From CAZLRH01 sp964562015 (GTDB taxonomy: Bacteria > Verrucomicrobiota > Verrucomicrobiia > Opitutales > JABDGR01), in contig CAZLRH010000026.1 of the NCBI GenBank assembly GCA_964562015.1, positions 1-45,281 of the forward strand: a DNA stretch of 45,281 nt, in the 5' to 3' direction. Under the pieces are notes generated by a model. It did no database searches and was not told where the DNA came from. It saw nothing but the letters and a program-made list of their open reading frames with translations. The translations under genes were made by a program, and so were the position numbers. Position 1 is the first letter of the stretch, and each line of letters begins with the position of its first letter. This document shows, one piece after another, positions 35,738-43,745 of this stretch.

Positions 35738-37120
35738 CTAGATGGAGGTCAGGCGGCCGGTGGAGTCGCCAAAGCGCTCCAAGTCTTTCACGCCCATGCG
35801 GTCGGCCATGCTGAGGTAAAGATTGGTCGTGGGCTGGCCGCCGGTGTTGAAATACCGGCCGGGGTTCAGCGTGCCGCCACCACCGCCCGCGAGGAGGATG
35901 GGCAGATTCGAATGCGTGTGACGGTTGCCATCGGCGCAGCCGCTGCCGTAAAGAATCATCGAGTTGTGCAGCAACGATTCACCCGTGCTGTCCTTGGTCG
36001 CCTCCATCTTTTGCAGGAACTTGGTAAGCTGCGTGATATACCAGCGGTCGATGATCGCCACTTTGGTGATCAGCTCTTCCTTGTTTTGGTGATGGGAAAT
36101 ATCGTGGTGGCCCTCGGGGATGCCGATGTCGCCAAAGGAGCGGTTGCTGCCGTCGTGCGCGAGCATGAAGCTGATGACGCGGGTGGAATCCGTCTGAAAA
36201 GCCAGCACCATCATATCAAACATGATTTGCACGTATTCCTCATAGGACACGGGAATGCCGGCGGGAGTGTCCACGTCGGGGTCTTTCGGCACGCCAAAAC
36301 GCTCGGCGTTTTGAATGCGGGTCTCCAGTTCGCGCACGCCGGTTAAATACTGGTCGAGCTTGTCGCGGTCCTGGGCATTGACGCGCCCGAGCAGGGTGTT
36401 GGTGTCGGCGCGGACGAAATCCAGGATGGAGCTTTGCTGTTGCTGGCGGCGGAGCAAATCCGCGGTGCGATTCCCGGGCGTGCCGCTGCCGAAAAGCCGT
36501 TCGAACAGCAGCCGGGGGTCGCCCTCGGGCGCGACCGGCGTGGTCGGCGAACTCCAGGAAATATTATACTGGTAGGCGCAGGCGTAATTTGAATCGCAGT
36601 TGCCGGATTTCTTGATCGGATCCGACGCCAGCTCCAACGACGGAAAGCGGGTCAGGTGTCCGACGTTTTGCGCGATCAACTGGTCAATCGACGTGCCGTT
36701 GTAAAGGTCGGAACTGCTTTTCCGTAGGCGCATCCCGGTGAGAAAAGTGCCGTTGGCACGGGCGTGATCGCCGCCGCCATCCGGGCCGCCATCGGCGGCG
36801 TGGTCCGCCAGACCGGAGAGGACCTGCACGAATTTCCGGCTTTCGCCGAGGGGTTCGAGCGTCGGGCTGAGCGCAAAATCCGTGCCCTCGGTTTCCGGCC
36901 ACCACGACGCTGGAATCGCGCCGTTGGGGAAATAAATAAAGGCGGACCGTAGCGGCGCCGTCCCCGCGATGGTTTGCTTGGCGATTTCAGCGGCCAGCGA
37001 CCGGCTCGGCACGAACGACTCCAGCGCGGGCACCGCGATGCACGCGCCCAGCCCGCGCAGAAAGTTGCGCCGGCTGAAGGCCGCGTGACGCTGCAGGGCG
37101 GAATGGGGGGACGAGTTCAT
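35738..37120 (-). CDS. DUF1552 secreted protein, copy 2
   Basis: 460 residues, MNSSPHSALQ then SRRNFLRGLGACIAVPA, a Tat signal. The DUF1552 layout is clear: FIYFPNGAIPASWWPE, HARANGTFLTGMRLRKSS, NGTSIDQLIAQNVGHL, YNISWSSPTTPVAPE, ILDFVRADTNTLLGRV, LDQYLTGVRELETRI and PEGHHDISHHQNKEEL. It overlaps the end of the upstream DUF1592-type gene by four bases (ATGA), so expression is coupled. It is a second pair of the same kind as 25712-30111, in opposite orientation and clearly diverged. Confidence 0.88.
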   Translation of the reverse strand: MNSSPHSALQRHAAFSRRNFLRGLGACIAVPALESFVPSRSLAAEIAKQTIAGTAPLRSAFIYFPNGAIPASWWPETEGTDFALSPTLEPLGESRKFVQVLSGLADHAADGGPDGGGDHARANGTFLTGMRLRKSSSDLYNGTSIDQLIAQNVGHLTRFPSLELASDPIKKSGNCDSNYACAYQYNISWSSPTTPVAPEGDPRLLFERLFGSGTPGNRTADLLRRQQQQSSILDFVRADTNTLLGRVNAQDRDKLDQYLTGVRELETRIQNAERFGVPKDPDVDTPAGIPVSYEEYVQIMFDMMVLAFQTDSTRVISFMLAHDGSNRSFGDIGIPEGHHDISHHQNKEELITKVAIIDRWYITQLTKFLQKMEATKDSTGESLLHNSMILYGSGCADGNRHTHSNLPILLAGGGGGTLNPGRYFNTGGQPTTNLYLSMADRMGVKDLERFGDSTGRLTSI

Positions 37121-39810
37121 GGGCGGGGACTGCCGGCGGGGGCGTCCAAGGCTACCTTAGCAGGTTTAACCACGGTTTCAACCGTATCGTTGCGGCGTTT
37201 TTGGAAGGGGGCGGATTCGATGATACCGTATAACAGGGCGGAAAACCGGCCATCCTCGCGCTCGATGCGGGCCACGATGTTGTCCACGGTCGCGATATCG
37301 CTGGGCTCCAAGCCGCGGCCGAGGGCGTAGGTGAGCATTTTTTCCGTCAGGCAGCGGTAGAAGTCTTCGCGATGCGTGGTGGCCAAAATATGTTTCAACT
37401 CGCGCACATTGTCGAAGTGCTCGCCGGTGATGAGGTCGCCCGCGACCTCAATCGGCTGCCCGTGCTCCGTGGTGCGGAAAAGGCCGAGCGCATTAAAATT
37501 CTCCATCGCCAGGCCGATGGGGTCCATGCGGTTGTGGCACGAGGCACACACGGGCTGGGTGCGATGCAGGGCCAGCGATTCCCGTAATAGCGGCTCGTGA
37601 TCGGCCACCGATTGGGTGGCGACATCCAGTGCCGGCACGTTTGGCGGCGGCGGCGGCACAGGCAGGCCGAGGACATTATCGAGGATGAAAAGCCCCCGTT
37701 TCACCGGCGAGGTGCGCGTGGGATTCGAGGTCGCGACCAGCACTGTCCCTTGGGTAAGGATTCCGCCGCGCAGACTGTCGGCCGGCAATTTCACGAGCTG
37801 CAGGTCGTCGCCCGTGACGTTGGGAATGCCGTAATGTTGTGCGAGCTTTTGGTTCAAGAAGGTATAGTCGCTGTCCAGAAATTCCACAAGGGGCCGGTCC
37901 TCCCGCATGATGTGGTCAAAATACATTTCGGTTTCCTTGCGCATGGCGACACGCAGGTCCGGCGTGAGGTCGATTTGCGGAGCGCCGCGGCCGCCGCGCC
38001 GGCCACCGGCACCCCGGGCATTCGCGCCTGCCCCCTGGCCTTGGCCGCGCGCTCCCCGGCGACCGGCGACAGGCGGCGGAGGAGTGTCGGCAGCTGGCAA
38101 CGGAGGGGTGTCGGCGGCGACAACTTGGTTGGCCGCTGGCGCAGGAATTGGCACTTCTGGGTCTGCGGCCGCGGGGGCGGGAGTTTCTGCGGCGGGCGCG
38201 ACGGGCGGAACCGCGACGGGCGGTGCAATGGGTGCCGGTTCGCGTGCCAGCACGGCTTTCGCGTCAATCGGGATGGCGTCGATGTCGCGGGCCTCGAGCC
38301 ATTGCCCGGCAAAGTTGGTGACCAAGCCGGAGGACTCCGGGTCGGCCAGCATCCGTTTCACCTGTTCATTAAGATTGGCGCGGAGTTGCCCAGCGGCGGC
38401 CAGCCGGGTGAGCTCGGCATCCGGCATCGACGACCAGAGAAAATAGGAAAGCCGGGACGCCAGCGCGTACTCATCCACGAGTTGGACGGTCGCTCCCGGC
38501 GCGGGCGGCTCGAAGCCTTCATCGCGGAAAAGAAAGCGCGGGGAAGCCAGCACCGCGACCATCGCGTGCGCCACGCCTGCCTCGAAGGTCACGCCGGGTT
38601 GCTGATACGTTCCCTCCGCCAAAGCCACCAGCCGGTCGACTGTCGGCGCGTCCACGGGGCGGCGGTAGGCCAGGCCCGCAAAATTCGCCAGCAGTTCGCG
38701 GGCGTAAGCACGGCGCTCGACCGGATCAGTCGGCACCAGCCGGGGGAAGAAGCGGGCGTAATTTTTCGGGGCGATCCAGGCTTGCGGCTCCATCGGGCCG
38801 CGCAGTTTCACGTCTTTGATGCGGATGGCCAGCGCGCGCACCTGGGGCATCGCCGGTTCCAGCGGCGCGGTTTCAAACGTCAGGACATGGGCGCCGGCCT
38901 TCAGGTCGCGGTCAAACTCAAATTGAAAATCGAGGTTGTTCTCGCGGTTGAAATCCCGCGCAAAGAGCTCCTCGCCGTCCAGCTTCACCACGAAATGGCA
39001 CTTGTTATAGTCGAAGACATTGTCCACGAATTTTTCCGCCCCCGTGAGATCGAGCACGAAGTGATAGTGGCCGTCCTGCGTCAGGTCGACGGGGTGCGAG
39101 GCCGTGGAATTCGCGTAGTAGGACAAATTGATGGCGGGGTCCGCGCCACCCGCGAGCGTGCGGCTGTCCAATACCTGCTCGACGGGCACGCGCGGGACCG
39201 TCGGCACCGCCTGGTCGACAATGCTGCGGGCGGCATTCACATATTTCTCCAACAGCATCGGCGAAAGCGTCAGCGCCTCCGCAATGTTATCGAAGCCGAA
39301 ACCCGAGTCGTCCGGCGGAAATTCCTTCGCGGTGTCGTAATCCACGCCTAGCAAGTCGCGGACGGTGTTGCGGTATTCGACGCGGTTGAGCCGGCGCACG
39401 GTCACGCGGCCGGGATCGGGGTTCGCGGCATCGAGGCCGAGGGCGCCGAATTTTATCCAGTCAGCGAGGCGCCCGATCTCGGCCGCGGTGGGTTTCGGCC
39501 CCTCGGCGGGCATGAGTCCCGCGCGGACGTTCTTCAACACATTCACCCACAACGCGGAATTCGCCAGCAATTCCTGGTCCGTTCCGAGGTGGTCGAAGGA
39601 AATATTGCCCTTGCTCACCCCGTTTGCATGGCAGTCGTAGCAATACTGCTTCAGCAGCGGCTCGATATTTTGGTGAAAATCAGCCGCTGCCTGCGCCCGA
39701 GAGGCGACGGGAGTTGCGGGAGCAGCCGGAGGCGTGGCGGCCAGCAGCATTCCAGCCGCAGCCAGAACCGCTGCAGCGCCGAGCGCCAAGGAGGGAGAAC
39801 GAAGGGGCAT
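37117..39810 (-). CDS. Large secreted DUF1592/DUF1588-type cytochrome-like protein, copy 2
   Basis: 897 residues from MPLRSPSLALGAAAVLAAAG at 39810 (signal peptide). First CxxCH in QYCYDCHANGVSKGNISF, then RRLNRVEYRNTVRDLLGVDY, a carbohydrate-binding-like insert (HFVVKLDGEELFARDF), LSYFLWSSMPDAELT, a long Pro/Ala/Gly/Arg-rich insert (about 37975-38245), LVEFLDSDYTFLNQKL, SPVKRGLFILDNVLG, the second CxxCH in VCASCHNRMDPIGLA, and MLTYALGRGLEPSD. Same architecture as copy 1 except for the two inserts. The DUF1552 partner follows. Confidence 0.88.
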   Translation of the reverse strand: MPLRSPSLALGAAAVLAAAGMLLAATPPAAPATPVASRAQAAADFHQNIEPLLKQYCYDCHANGVSKGNISFDHLGTDQELLANSALWVNVLKNVRAGLMPAEGPKPTAAEIGRLADWIKFGALGLDAANPDPGRVTVRRLNRVEYRNTVRDLLGVDYDTAKEFPPDDSGFGFDNIAEALTLSPMLLEKYVNAARSIVDQAVPTVPRVPVEQVLDSRTLAGGADPAINLSYYANSTASHPVDLTQDGHYHFVLDLTGAEKFVDNVFDYNKCHFVVKLDGEELFARDFNRENNLDFQFEFDRDLKAGAHVLTFETAPLEPAMPQVRALAIRIKDVKLRGPMEPQAWIAPKNYARFFPRLVPTDPVERRAYARELLANFAGLAYRRPVDAPTVDRLVALAEGTYQQPGVTFEAGVAHAMVAVLASPRFLFRDEGFEPPAPGATVQLVDEYALASRLSYFLWSSMPDAELTRLAAAGQLRANLNEQVKRMLADPESSGLVTNFAGQWLEARDIDAIPIDAKAVLAREPAPIAPPVAVPPVAPAAETPAPAAADPEVPIPAPAANQVVAADTPPLPAADTPPPPVAGRRGARGQGQGAGANARGAGGRRGGRGAPQIDLTPDLRVAMRKETEMYFDHIMREDRPLVEFLDSDYTFLNQKLAQHYGIPNVTGDDLQLVKLPADSLRGGILTQGTVLVATSNPTRTSPVKRGLFILDNVLGLPVPPPPPNVPALDVATQSVADHEPLLRESLALHRTQPVCASCHNRMDPIGLAMENFNALGLFRTTEHGQPIEVAGDLITGEHFDNVRELKHILATTHREDFYRCLTEKMLTYALGRGLEPSDIATVDNIVARIEREDGRFSALLYGIIESAPFQKRRNDTVETVVKPAKVALDAPAGSPRP

Positions 39811-40012
39811 GAACAAGACGTCGTTGGACGAAAAAGGACGAACCGCCACGGCGGGGAGGCGTGGCGGACCAAGACCAAATTTTATTCCCGCCCGGCCTGA
39901 TGGCAACGGAATATTGGCCTCTGGGAGCTCGCGGGCTGGTGGAGAATCAGGGTGATTCAACACTTCTGCCACCCTGGCCAACCTACTGCAGGACCGCTAC
40001 GCCCAGACTTAT

Positions 40013-41536
40013 TCATTCGTTCATATTTTCCCGGCGCTCGGCCTTGTGGGCGGCGCGCTTTTCGCGGCGGGCGCGCTCCCACGGCTGTTCTCCGGCCTGG
40101 CCCGCCATGATGCAGCCCAGCGGCTGGATTTCGCCCACGACGTGCGCGAGGTTGAAGCGCGCGATTTGCGCCTTCACCTTCGTGGCATCCTTGTAGGCCA
40201 GCGGCGATTCGGACAAATCCGGCATGCCGCCAAACCAGCGGATGTCGAGGCCGGCGGTAGTTTCCGCCAAGGCTTGTTTCACGCGCGCCGGGTCCACGAG
40301 GCCTTCCGCGTTCTTGTAAGGGGCCAGCATGGCGGTGCGCGATTGGTTGCGGCCTGCGCCGTGCGGACAAAAGGACAGGAAAGAGTCGTTGTCCGTACCG
40401 ATCACCAGAAGGATTTCCCGCGCCATATTGAGCGGGATCAGGCCCAATTGCGGACGGCCCTCGCCATCGCGCCACGCCGGGGTCGCGCCCTTGCCGTGAT
40501 AAAAGACCTCGCCGCGCTTCCACACAAAATTATGCTCATTGCCAATTTGCGCGAGCGCGCGCAGGCCCAGGCGGTCCAAAAACTTCTGGTGGATGAGGGC
40601 GTGATTTTCGCGCGTCCAGCGCGAGATGTATTGCAGGGCATCCCAATAGGCGCGGCCGGCGGTGGAGTCACCCGGCAGCCAGACGGCGGCGTCGGGAATA
40701 TCCTGCGCGTTTTCAGCGCACCACTGGCGCGCCGCTTCCTGGCCGCGCTTGTAGAGGTGCGCCCCCAGCCCGCGCGAACCATGATGGGTCACGAGCACCT
40801 GAAATTCACCCTCCCGGCGCTCAATCCATTGTGCGAGGTTTTCCTGGCCGGCCTGGGCCAGCGCCGCCCGTTGCGTTTCAGAAAATTGCACGCGGCCGAG
40901 GTAGGCAAAATGATTGCCGTCACCCTGCGTGCCGAGAAAATCCTGCGCGCGGCTGCGCAGTCCGGTCAGGAACGGATTGTCCCACACCGGTTCCTCGAGC
41001 ACGGCGGATTTCCACTGATCGCCCCGCGGACGACCGCCCGGGCCGAAGTGCGTGGACTTTTGCAGTTGGTCCATCATTTCCGCCACCGGATGATTGGCGG
41101 TGAAAAATGTCGCGAACATGGAGCAGCAAATATCCGCCGAGTGCGCGCCGGGAATGATGCCATTTTCCACCTCAATGCCGCCGCCCACGGGAATCGTCGC
41201 GCGGCCGGCGCCGGCGGGACAGGCGTCGGGCATGATGACTCCACGCTTTACCACCGGCACATGGAGCAGCTCGTGCATGCGGGCGCGTGCCGCGGCGACG
41301 TTGGCGTGCTCCTCGGCGGATTCGGCCTCGATGGCCTCGGCCAGCGGCGCCCGTGCCAGGCGCGGCAGCACGCGCGGGAGATCCTTGGGAAACTCCTGTT
41401 CCAGTTGCGCCAGCACGGCCACGCGTTCCAGCCCGGAATTTTCGAGCAGGCGGGCGCGGCGCAGCGCTTCGCCGAAGCGGCGGCCCTCCGGCCAGCCCGC
41501 CGCGAGCAAATCACGGGCTTTGATTTCCATGTTCAT
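40013..41536 (-). CDS. rtcB: RtcB-family RNA ligase
   Basis: 507 residues from the ATG at 41536 (MNMEIKARDL; 41530 also possible). RtcB ligases join RNA 2',3'-cyclic phosphate or 3'-phosphate ends to 5'-OH ends with Mn2+ and GTP. The expected residues are present: D135 and C138 in ADICCSM, N208-H209 in GDGNHF, H251 in HHGSRGLG, H335 in EHNFVWK, YHGKGATPAW, and the guanylylated histidine H392 in PHGAGRNQSR. Oddities: DICC where DIGC is common, GNHFAY where an acidic residue is usual, and a C-terminus PLGCIMAG instead of a KG ending. It is the last gene of the run after the tRNA array, HNH and sigma factor, which suggests array tRNAs or other tRNAs as substrates. Confidence 0.9.
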   Translation of the reverse strand: MNMEIKARDLLAAGWPEGRRFGEALRRARLLENSGLERVAVLAQLEQEFPKDLPRVLPRLARAPLAEAIEAESAEEHANVAAARARMHELLHVPVVKRGVIMPDACPAGAGRATIPVGGGIEVENGIIPGAHSADICCSMFATFFTANHPVAEMMDQLQKSTHFGPGGRPRGDQWKSAVLEEPVWDNPFLTGLRSRAQDFLGTQGDGNHFAYLGRVQFSETQRAALAQAGQENLAQWIERREGEFQVLVTHHGSRGLGAHLYKRGQEAARQWCAENAQDIPDAAVWLPGDSTAGRAYWDALQYISRWTRENHALIHQKFLDRLGLRALAQIGNEHNFVWKRGEVFYHGKGATPAWRDGEGRPQLGLIPLNMAREILLVIGTDNDSFLSFCPHGAGRNQSRTAMLAPYKNAEGLVDPARVKQALAETTAGLDIRWFGGMPDLSESPLAYKDATKVKAQIARFNLAHVVGEIQPLGCIMAGQAGEQPWERARREKRAAHKAERRENMNE

Positions 41537-41616
41537 AGGTAATAGTTGATTAAAAGGCCAAGGGGTGAAAGCCCATCTTTCGACGGGAGGCGGGCGGGCG
41601 GCTCGCCGGATTTCTT

Positions 41617-42351
41617 TTATTCGCGAGCCCGGGCGAAGAAGGATTGCCACAACGCGAGCACGATAAAGTCCGCGCGGAGGCGCTTTTCGGCGGCTTCGCG
41701 GAGCTGGCGCACGCGCTCCTTGGAGACGCCGAGTTCATCGGCAATCTCCTCGTGCGTGGCGTCGTCGAGGTGGTAGCGGCGCAGGACGTGCGCGTGGTTG
41801 GGTGCGAGACGGGTGAGCGCCGCGCGCACGCAGTCGGTGACATCGCCGGCTTCGGCATTTTCGGCCGGGCCGCAGGCCTCGTCGTCGGCCACAGCCTCCA
41901 GCAAATCGCCCTCTGCGTCCGTGACGTAAACCGAGCACGACTCCGCCGCCGTGGCGAGACGCTCCACGCGGCGCACATTATCCGGCGCCAAGCCGGTGGC
42001 CTCCGCCACTTCGAGCACGGTGGGCACGCGGCCCAGCGTGCGTTCGAGCGTGGCGGCGGCGCGGCGCAGGAGCGAAACTTGCGCACGGGCGCGGCGCGAG
42101 AGCGGGTCGAGCCGGCGCAGTTCGTCCAGCATCGCCCCGCGTACGCGCGCGAAGCAAAACGCCCGCGCCTCGCCCGCCGGGCCTTCGAAGCGCAGCAGGG
42201 CTTCCACCAGCGCCACCTTGCCGGCGCTGGCCAGGTCCTCGCGCGACACATGGGGCGGCAGGCGGCGGGCCAGCAGCGCCAGCACCGACTCCACCACGCC
42301 GAGCGATTCCGCCAGCGTGGCGCGTACAGGAACTTGGATTACGGAAGTCAT
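41617..42351 (-). CDS. FliA/WhiG-like sigma-70 family factor
   Basis: 244 residues. Region 2: REDLASAGKVALVEALLRFE, then FARVRGAMLDELRRLDPLSR, the hallmark of FliA/WhiG-type sigma factors. Region 3: LERTLGRVPTVLEVAEATGL. Region 4 helix-turn-helix: THEEIADELGVSKERVRQLRE, close to the C-terminus. Regions 1.1 and long linkers are absent, so this is an alternative, not a primary, factor. No flagellar or sporulation genes are near; instead it lies 18 bases after the HNH gene and 80 bases before rtcB. It may direct expression of the array, of its own gene run, or of a wider stress set. Confidence 0.88.
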   Translation of the reverse strand: MTSVIQVPVRATLAESLGVVESVLALLARRLPPHVSREDLASAGKVALVEALLRFEGPAGEARAFCFARVRGAMLDELRRLDPLSRRARAQVSLLRRAAATLERTLGRVPTVLEVAEATGLAPDNVRRVERLATAAESCSVYVTDAEGDLLEAVADDEACGPAENAEAGDVTDCVRAALTRLAPNHAHVLRRYHLDDATHEEIADELGVSKERVRQLREAAEKRLRADFIVLALWQSFFARARE

Positions 42352-42369
42352 GAAGGGAAGAAGTTCAAA

Positions 42370-43005
42370 TCACAGATGCAGAAAGTGCCGCCAGTCCGGG
42401 TGGCGGGCTTCGCGGAAGGTGGCGGAAACCGGCAGCGCCAGGGGCGCGCGCGGGCGGCGCAGCAGGCGCAGGCCGGCCTCGTGCGGCAGGCGGTTGGCCT
42501 TGAGCGAATTGATTTCGCGCTTGGCCCACACCAGGTTCTCGAACGAGTCGCGCCCGCCGCGATCGCGCGGCACGATGTGGTCGAGATTGCCGCCGTGGCG
42601 GCCGACGAATTCGCCCGAGTACTGGCACACGCCGCCATCGCGCTCGTAAACGGCGGCGCGCGTGGCGCGCGGGGTGCGCAGCGGCATGCGGCTGTAGTTC
42701 GTCGAGATGATGACCGTCGGCACACGCACGCGCAGGCGCGTCGAGGCGATGGCAAAATCGAACTCGCGCACCGGCAGCTTCACCCACTCCGCCCACGGGA
42801 CGGGGTTGAGGTAAAGCGCGCGGTCAAAGTCCCAGGCGCCGTCGGCCAGTTGGGCATAACCGATGTCCATGCCCAGGGCGGGCGGCAGGCCGTCGCCGCC
42901 GCCATTGAGGGCGACGAGCGCCTGCTTGACGGTGCGATGGCCAATCGCCTGCCACGCGCGGTTGAGCGCAAGGACGATGGGCTTGTCGAGGATGCTGGTG
43001 TTCAT
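42370..43005 (-). CDS. HNH endonuclease family protein
   Basis: 211 residues. The N-terminal part (VLALNRAWQAIGHRTVKQAL) and YSRMPLRTPRATRAAVYERD are usual for stand-alone HNH proteins. The nuclease core is GGNLDHIVPRDRGG with D142-H143, then DSFENLVWAKREINSLKANR with N157. The zinc-binding CxxC pairs of relatives are degraded: CQYS keeps one cysteine and the second pair reads KREI. The catalytic His and Asn remain, so cleavage may be retained. It is the first protein gene after the tRNA array, starting 66 bases past the last tRNA, and leads into the sigma factor gene on the same strand. Confidence 0.85.
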   Translation of the reverse strand: MNTSILDKPIVLALNRAWQAIGHRTVKQALVALNGGGDGLPPALGMDIGYAQLADGAWDFDRALYLNPVPWAEWVKLPVREFDFAIASTRLRVRVPTVIISTNYSRMPLRTPRATRAAVYERDGGVCQYSGEFVGRHGGNLDHIVPRDRGGRDSFENLVWAKREINSLKANRLPHEAGLRLLRRPRAPLALPVSATFREARHPDWRHFLHL

Positions 43006-43070
43006 GGGAAAAGTCGGGGCCTGGGCATGAATAGCCTGCGTCGGTGTGTGTGCTTTTGCGAAAAAGGGTG

Positions 43071-43142
43071 AGCTCCGCGTCGGGCTTGCGCCGGCCTCGG
43101 TGGCTTACGAAGCCACTGCATCGCGGCCTATGCTTGCGGAGC
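43071..43142 (-). tRNA. tRNA-Thr(CGT), G55 variant
   Basis: Acceptor GCTCCGC/GCGGAGC, D stem GCAT/ATGC with loop AGGCCGCG, anticodon loop TTCGTAA (anticodon at 43107-43109), T loop CGCAAGC. A8A9 replaces T8; T-stem has one mismatch (50-64); base 73 is T and no CCA is encoded. It is the last tRNA of the array before the HNH gene. Confidence 0.85.
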
Positions 43143-43149
43143 AAAAAAG

Positions 43150-43239
43150 TGGCGGAGGGTTGAGGTCATGCTCCTCATCCGAACAAAGCCGGACGCACGC
43201 GTTAGCACCGCGGCTCCCGCCTCGCGGGATTAACCCTCC
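43150..43239 (-). tRNA. tRNA-Ser(GCT), G55 variant with collapsed D-arm
   Basis: Acceptor GGAGGGT/ACCCTCC, G73 and an encoded CCA, long variable arm as in serine tRNAs, anticodon loop GTGCTAA (anticodon 43204-43206). The D-arm is a 6-bp stem closed by only GAG. The T loop AGCATGA has G55 and C56 but A54 and T58, the most deviant of the array. G73 and the variable arm agree with serine identity. Confidence 0.85.
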
Positions 43240-43246
43240 GAAAACG

Positions 43247-43317
43247 TCCGCCCGCTTGGAGTCGCACCAAGGTCTGCCGATTATCGGTCGGCGGCTCTGC
43301 GGTTGAGCTACGGGCGG
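43247..43317 (-). tRNA. tRNA-Ile(GAT), G55 variant
   Basis: Acceptor CCGCCCG/CGGGCGG, T8A9, D stem GCTC/GAGC with loop AACCGCA (G-C in place of G18G19), anticodon loop CCGATAA with C at position 33 instead of T (anticodon 43283-43285), T stem CTTGG/CCAAG with loop TGCGACT, A73, no CCA. Confidence 0.9.
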
Positions 43318-43324
43318 AAAAAGG

Positions 43325-43411
43325 CGGAGAACTGAGGACTTGCACCCCATCCCGGTGAAGGGACAATCGGTTTTCGAGACCGTTTCCAGCCTGGCGCCGG
43401 ATTAGCTCTCC
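43325..43411 (-). tRNA. tRNA-Ser(CGA), G55 variant
   Basis: Acceptor GGAGAGC/GTTCTCC with one G-T pair, T8A9, extended D-arm stem TCCGGC/GCTGGA with loop GCCAG, anticodon loop CTCGAAA (43374-43376), long variable arm with a TCCC/GGGA stem, T loop TGCAAGT, G73. The next bases are CCT, not CCA. Class II structure and G73 fit serine. Confidence 0.88.
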
Positions 43412-43421
43412 GTGAAAAAAG

Positions 43422-43495
43422 TCCCCGCGGCGGGAATTGCACCCGCATGCTGCGCCTTAGAAGGGCGCCGCCTGTGTCTGTTCGGCCACGCGGAG
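43422..43495 (-). tRNA. tRNA-Arg(TCT), G55 variant
   Basis: Acceptor CTCCGCG/CGCGGGG, T8G9, D-arm GCC/GGC around a loop with CAGACA and no GG, anticodon stem GCGCC/GGCGC with loop CTTCTAA (43459-43461), T stem GCGGG/CCCGC with loop TGCAATT, A73 followed by CTTTTTT. Its acceptor is identical to that of the next arginine tRNA at 43666, pointing to duplication. A hairpin element separates the two. Confidence 0.9.
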
Positions 43496-43497
43496 TT

Positions 43498-43654
43498 TAG
43501 AACCTAGCTCAAATTCAATTTCCGACGGGATTTTCCAGGGCAGTCGCAAGCGACGCCCCTACGCCAGGCCGAAATTACAGGGCGATGTTGCTCAAGCCGG
43601 GAGTAGGGGCGCCGCTTGCGGCGGCCCATTTTGTCGACTTTGAGCTAGGTTCTA
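43498..43654. mobile_element. MITE-like element inside the tRNA array
   Basis: A 157-base segment bounded by a perfect 16-base inverted repeat (43498-43513 and 43639-43654, TAGAACCTAGCTCAAA and its inverse). Inside are the two GC-rich hairpin arms (43538-43562, 43603-43627) also present at 23628-23715. It has no open frame. It lies between two tRNA-Arg genes where neighbouring spacers are only a few bases, so it looks inserted. No clear target duplication is visible. Confidence 0.7.
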
Positions 43655-43665
43655 ATCAAAAAGGG

Positions 43666-43738
43666 TCCCCGCGGCGGGATTCCCGCCCGCAACCCCTCGT
43701 TCGAAGCGAGGCATGATGGTACATTTCACCACGCGGAG
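43666..43738 (-). tRNA. tRNA-Arg(TCG), G55/G56 variant
   Basis: Acceptor CTCCGCG/CGCGGGG, T8G9, D stem GTGA/TCAT with loop AATGTACCA, anticodon stem CCTCG/CGAGG with loop CTTCGAA (43702-43704), T stem GCGGG/CCCGC. The T loop is CGGGAAT, the only one in the array with G56. A73; followed by CCC rather than CCA. Confidence 0.88.
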
Positions 43739-43745
43739 TTGAAAA

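Noticed and set aside
43150..43239. Selenocysteine tRNA (8-bp acceptor, 6-bp D stem)
   Set aside because: The 8-bp reading depends on a C1-G72 pair that is better read as G73 plus encoded CCA. The anticodon is GCT, not TCA, so this is a serine tRNA variant.
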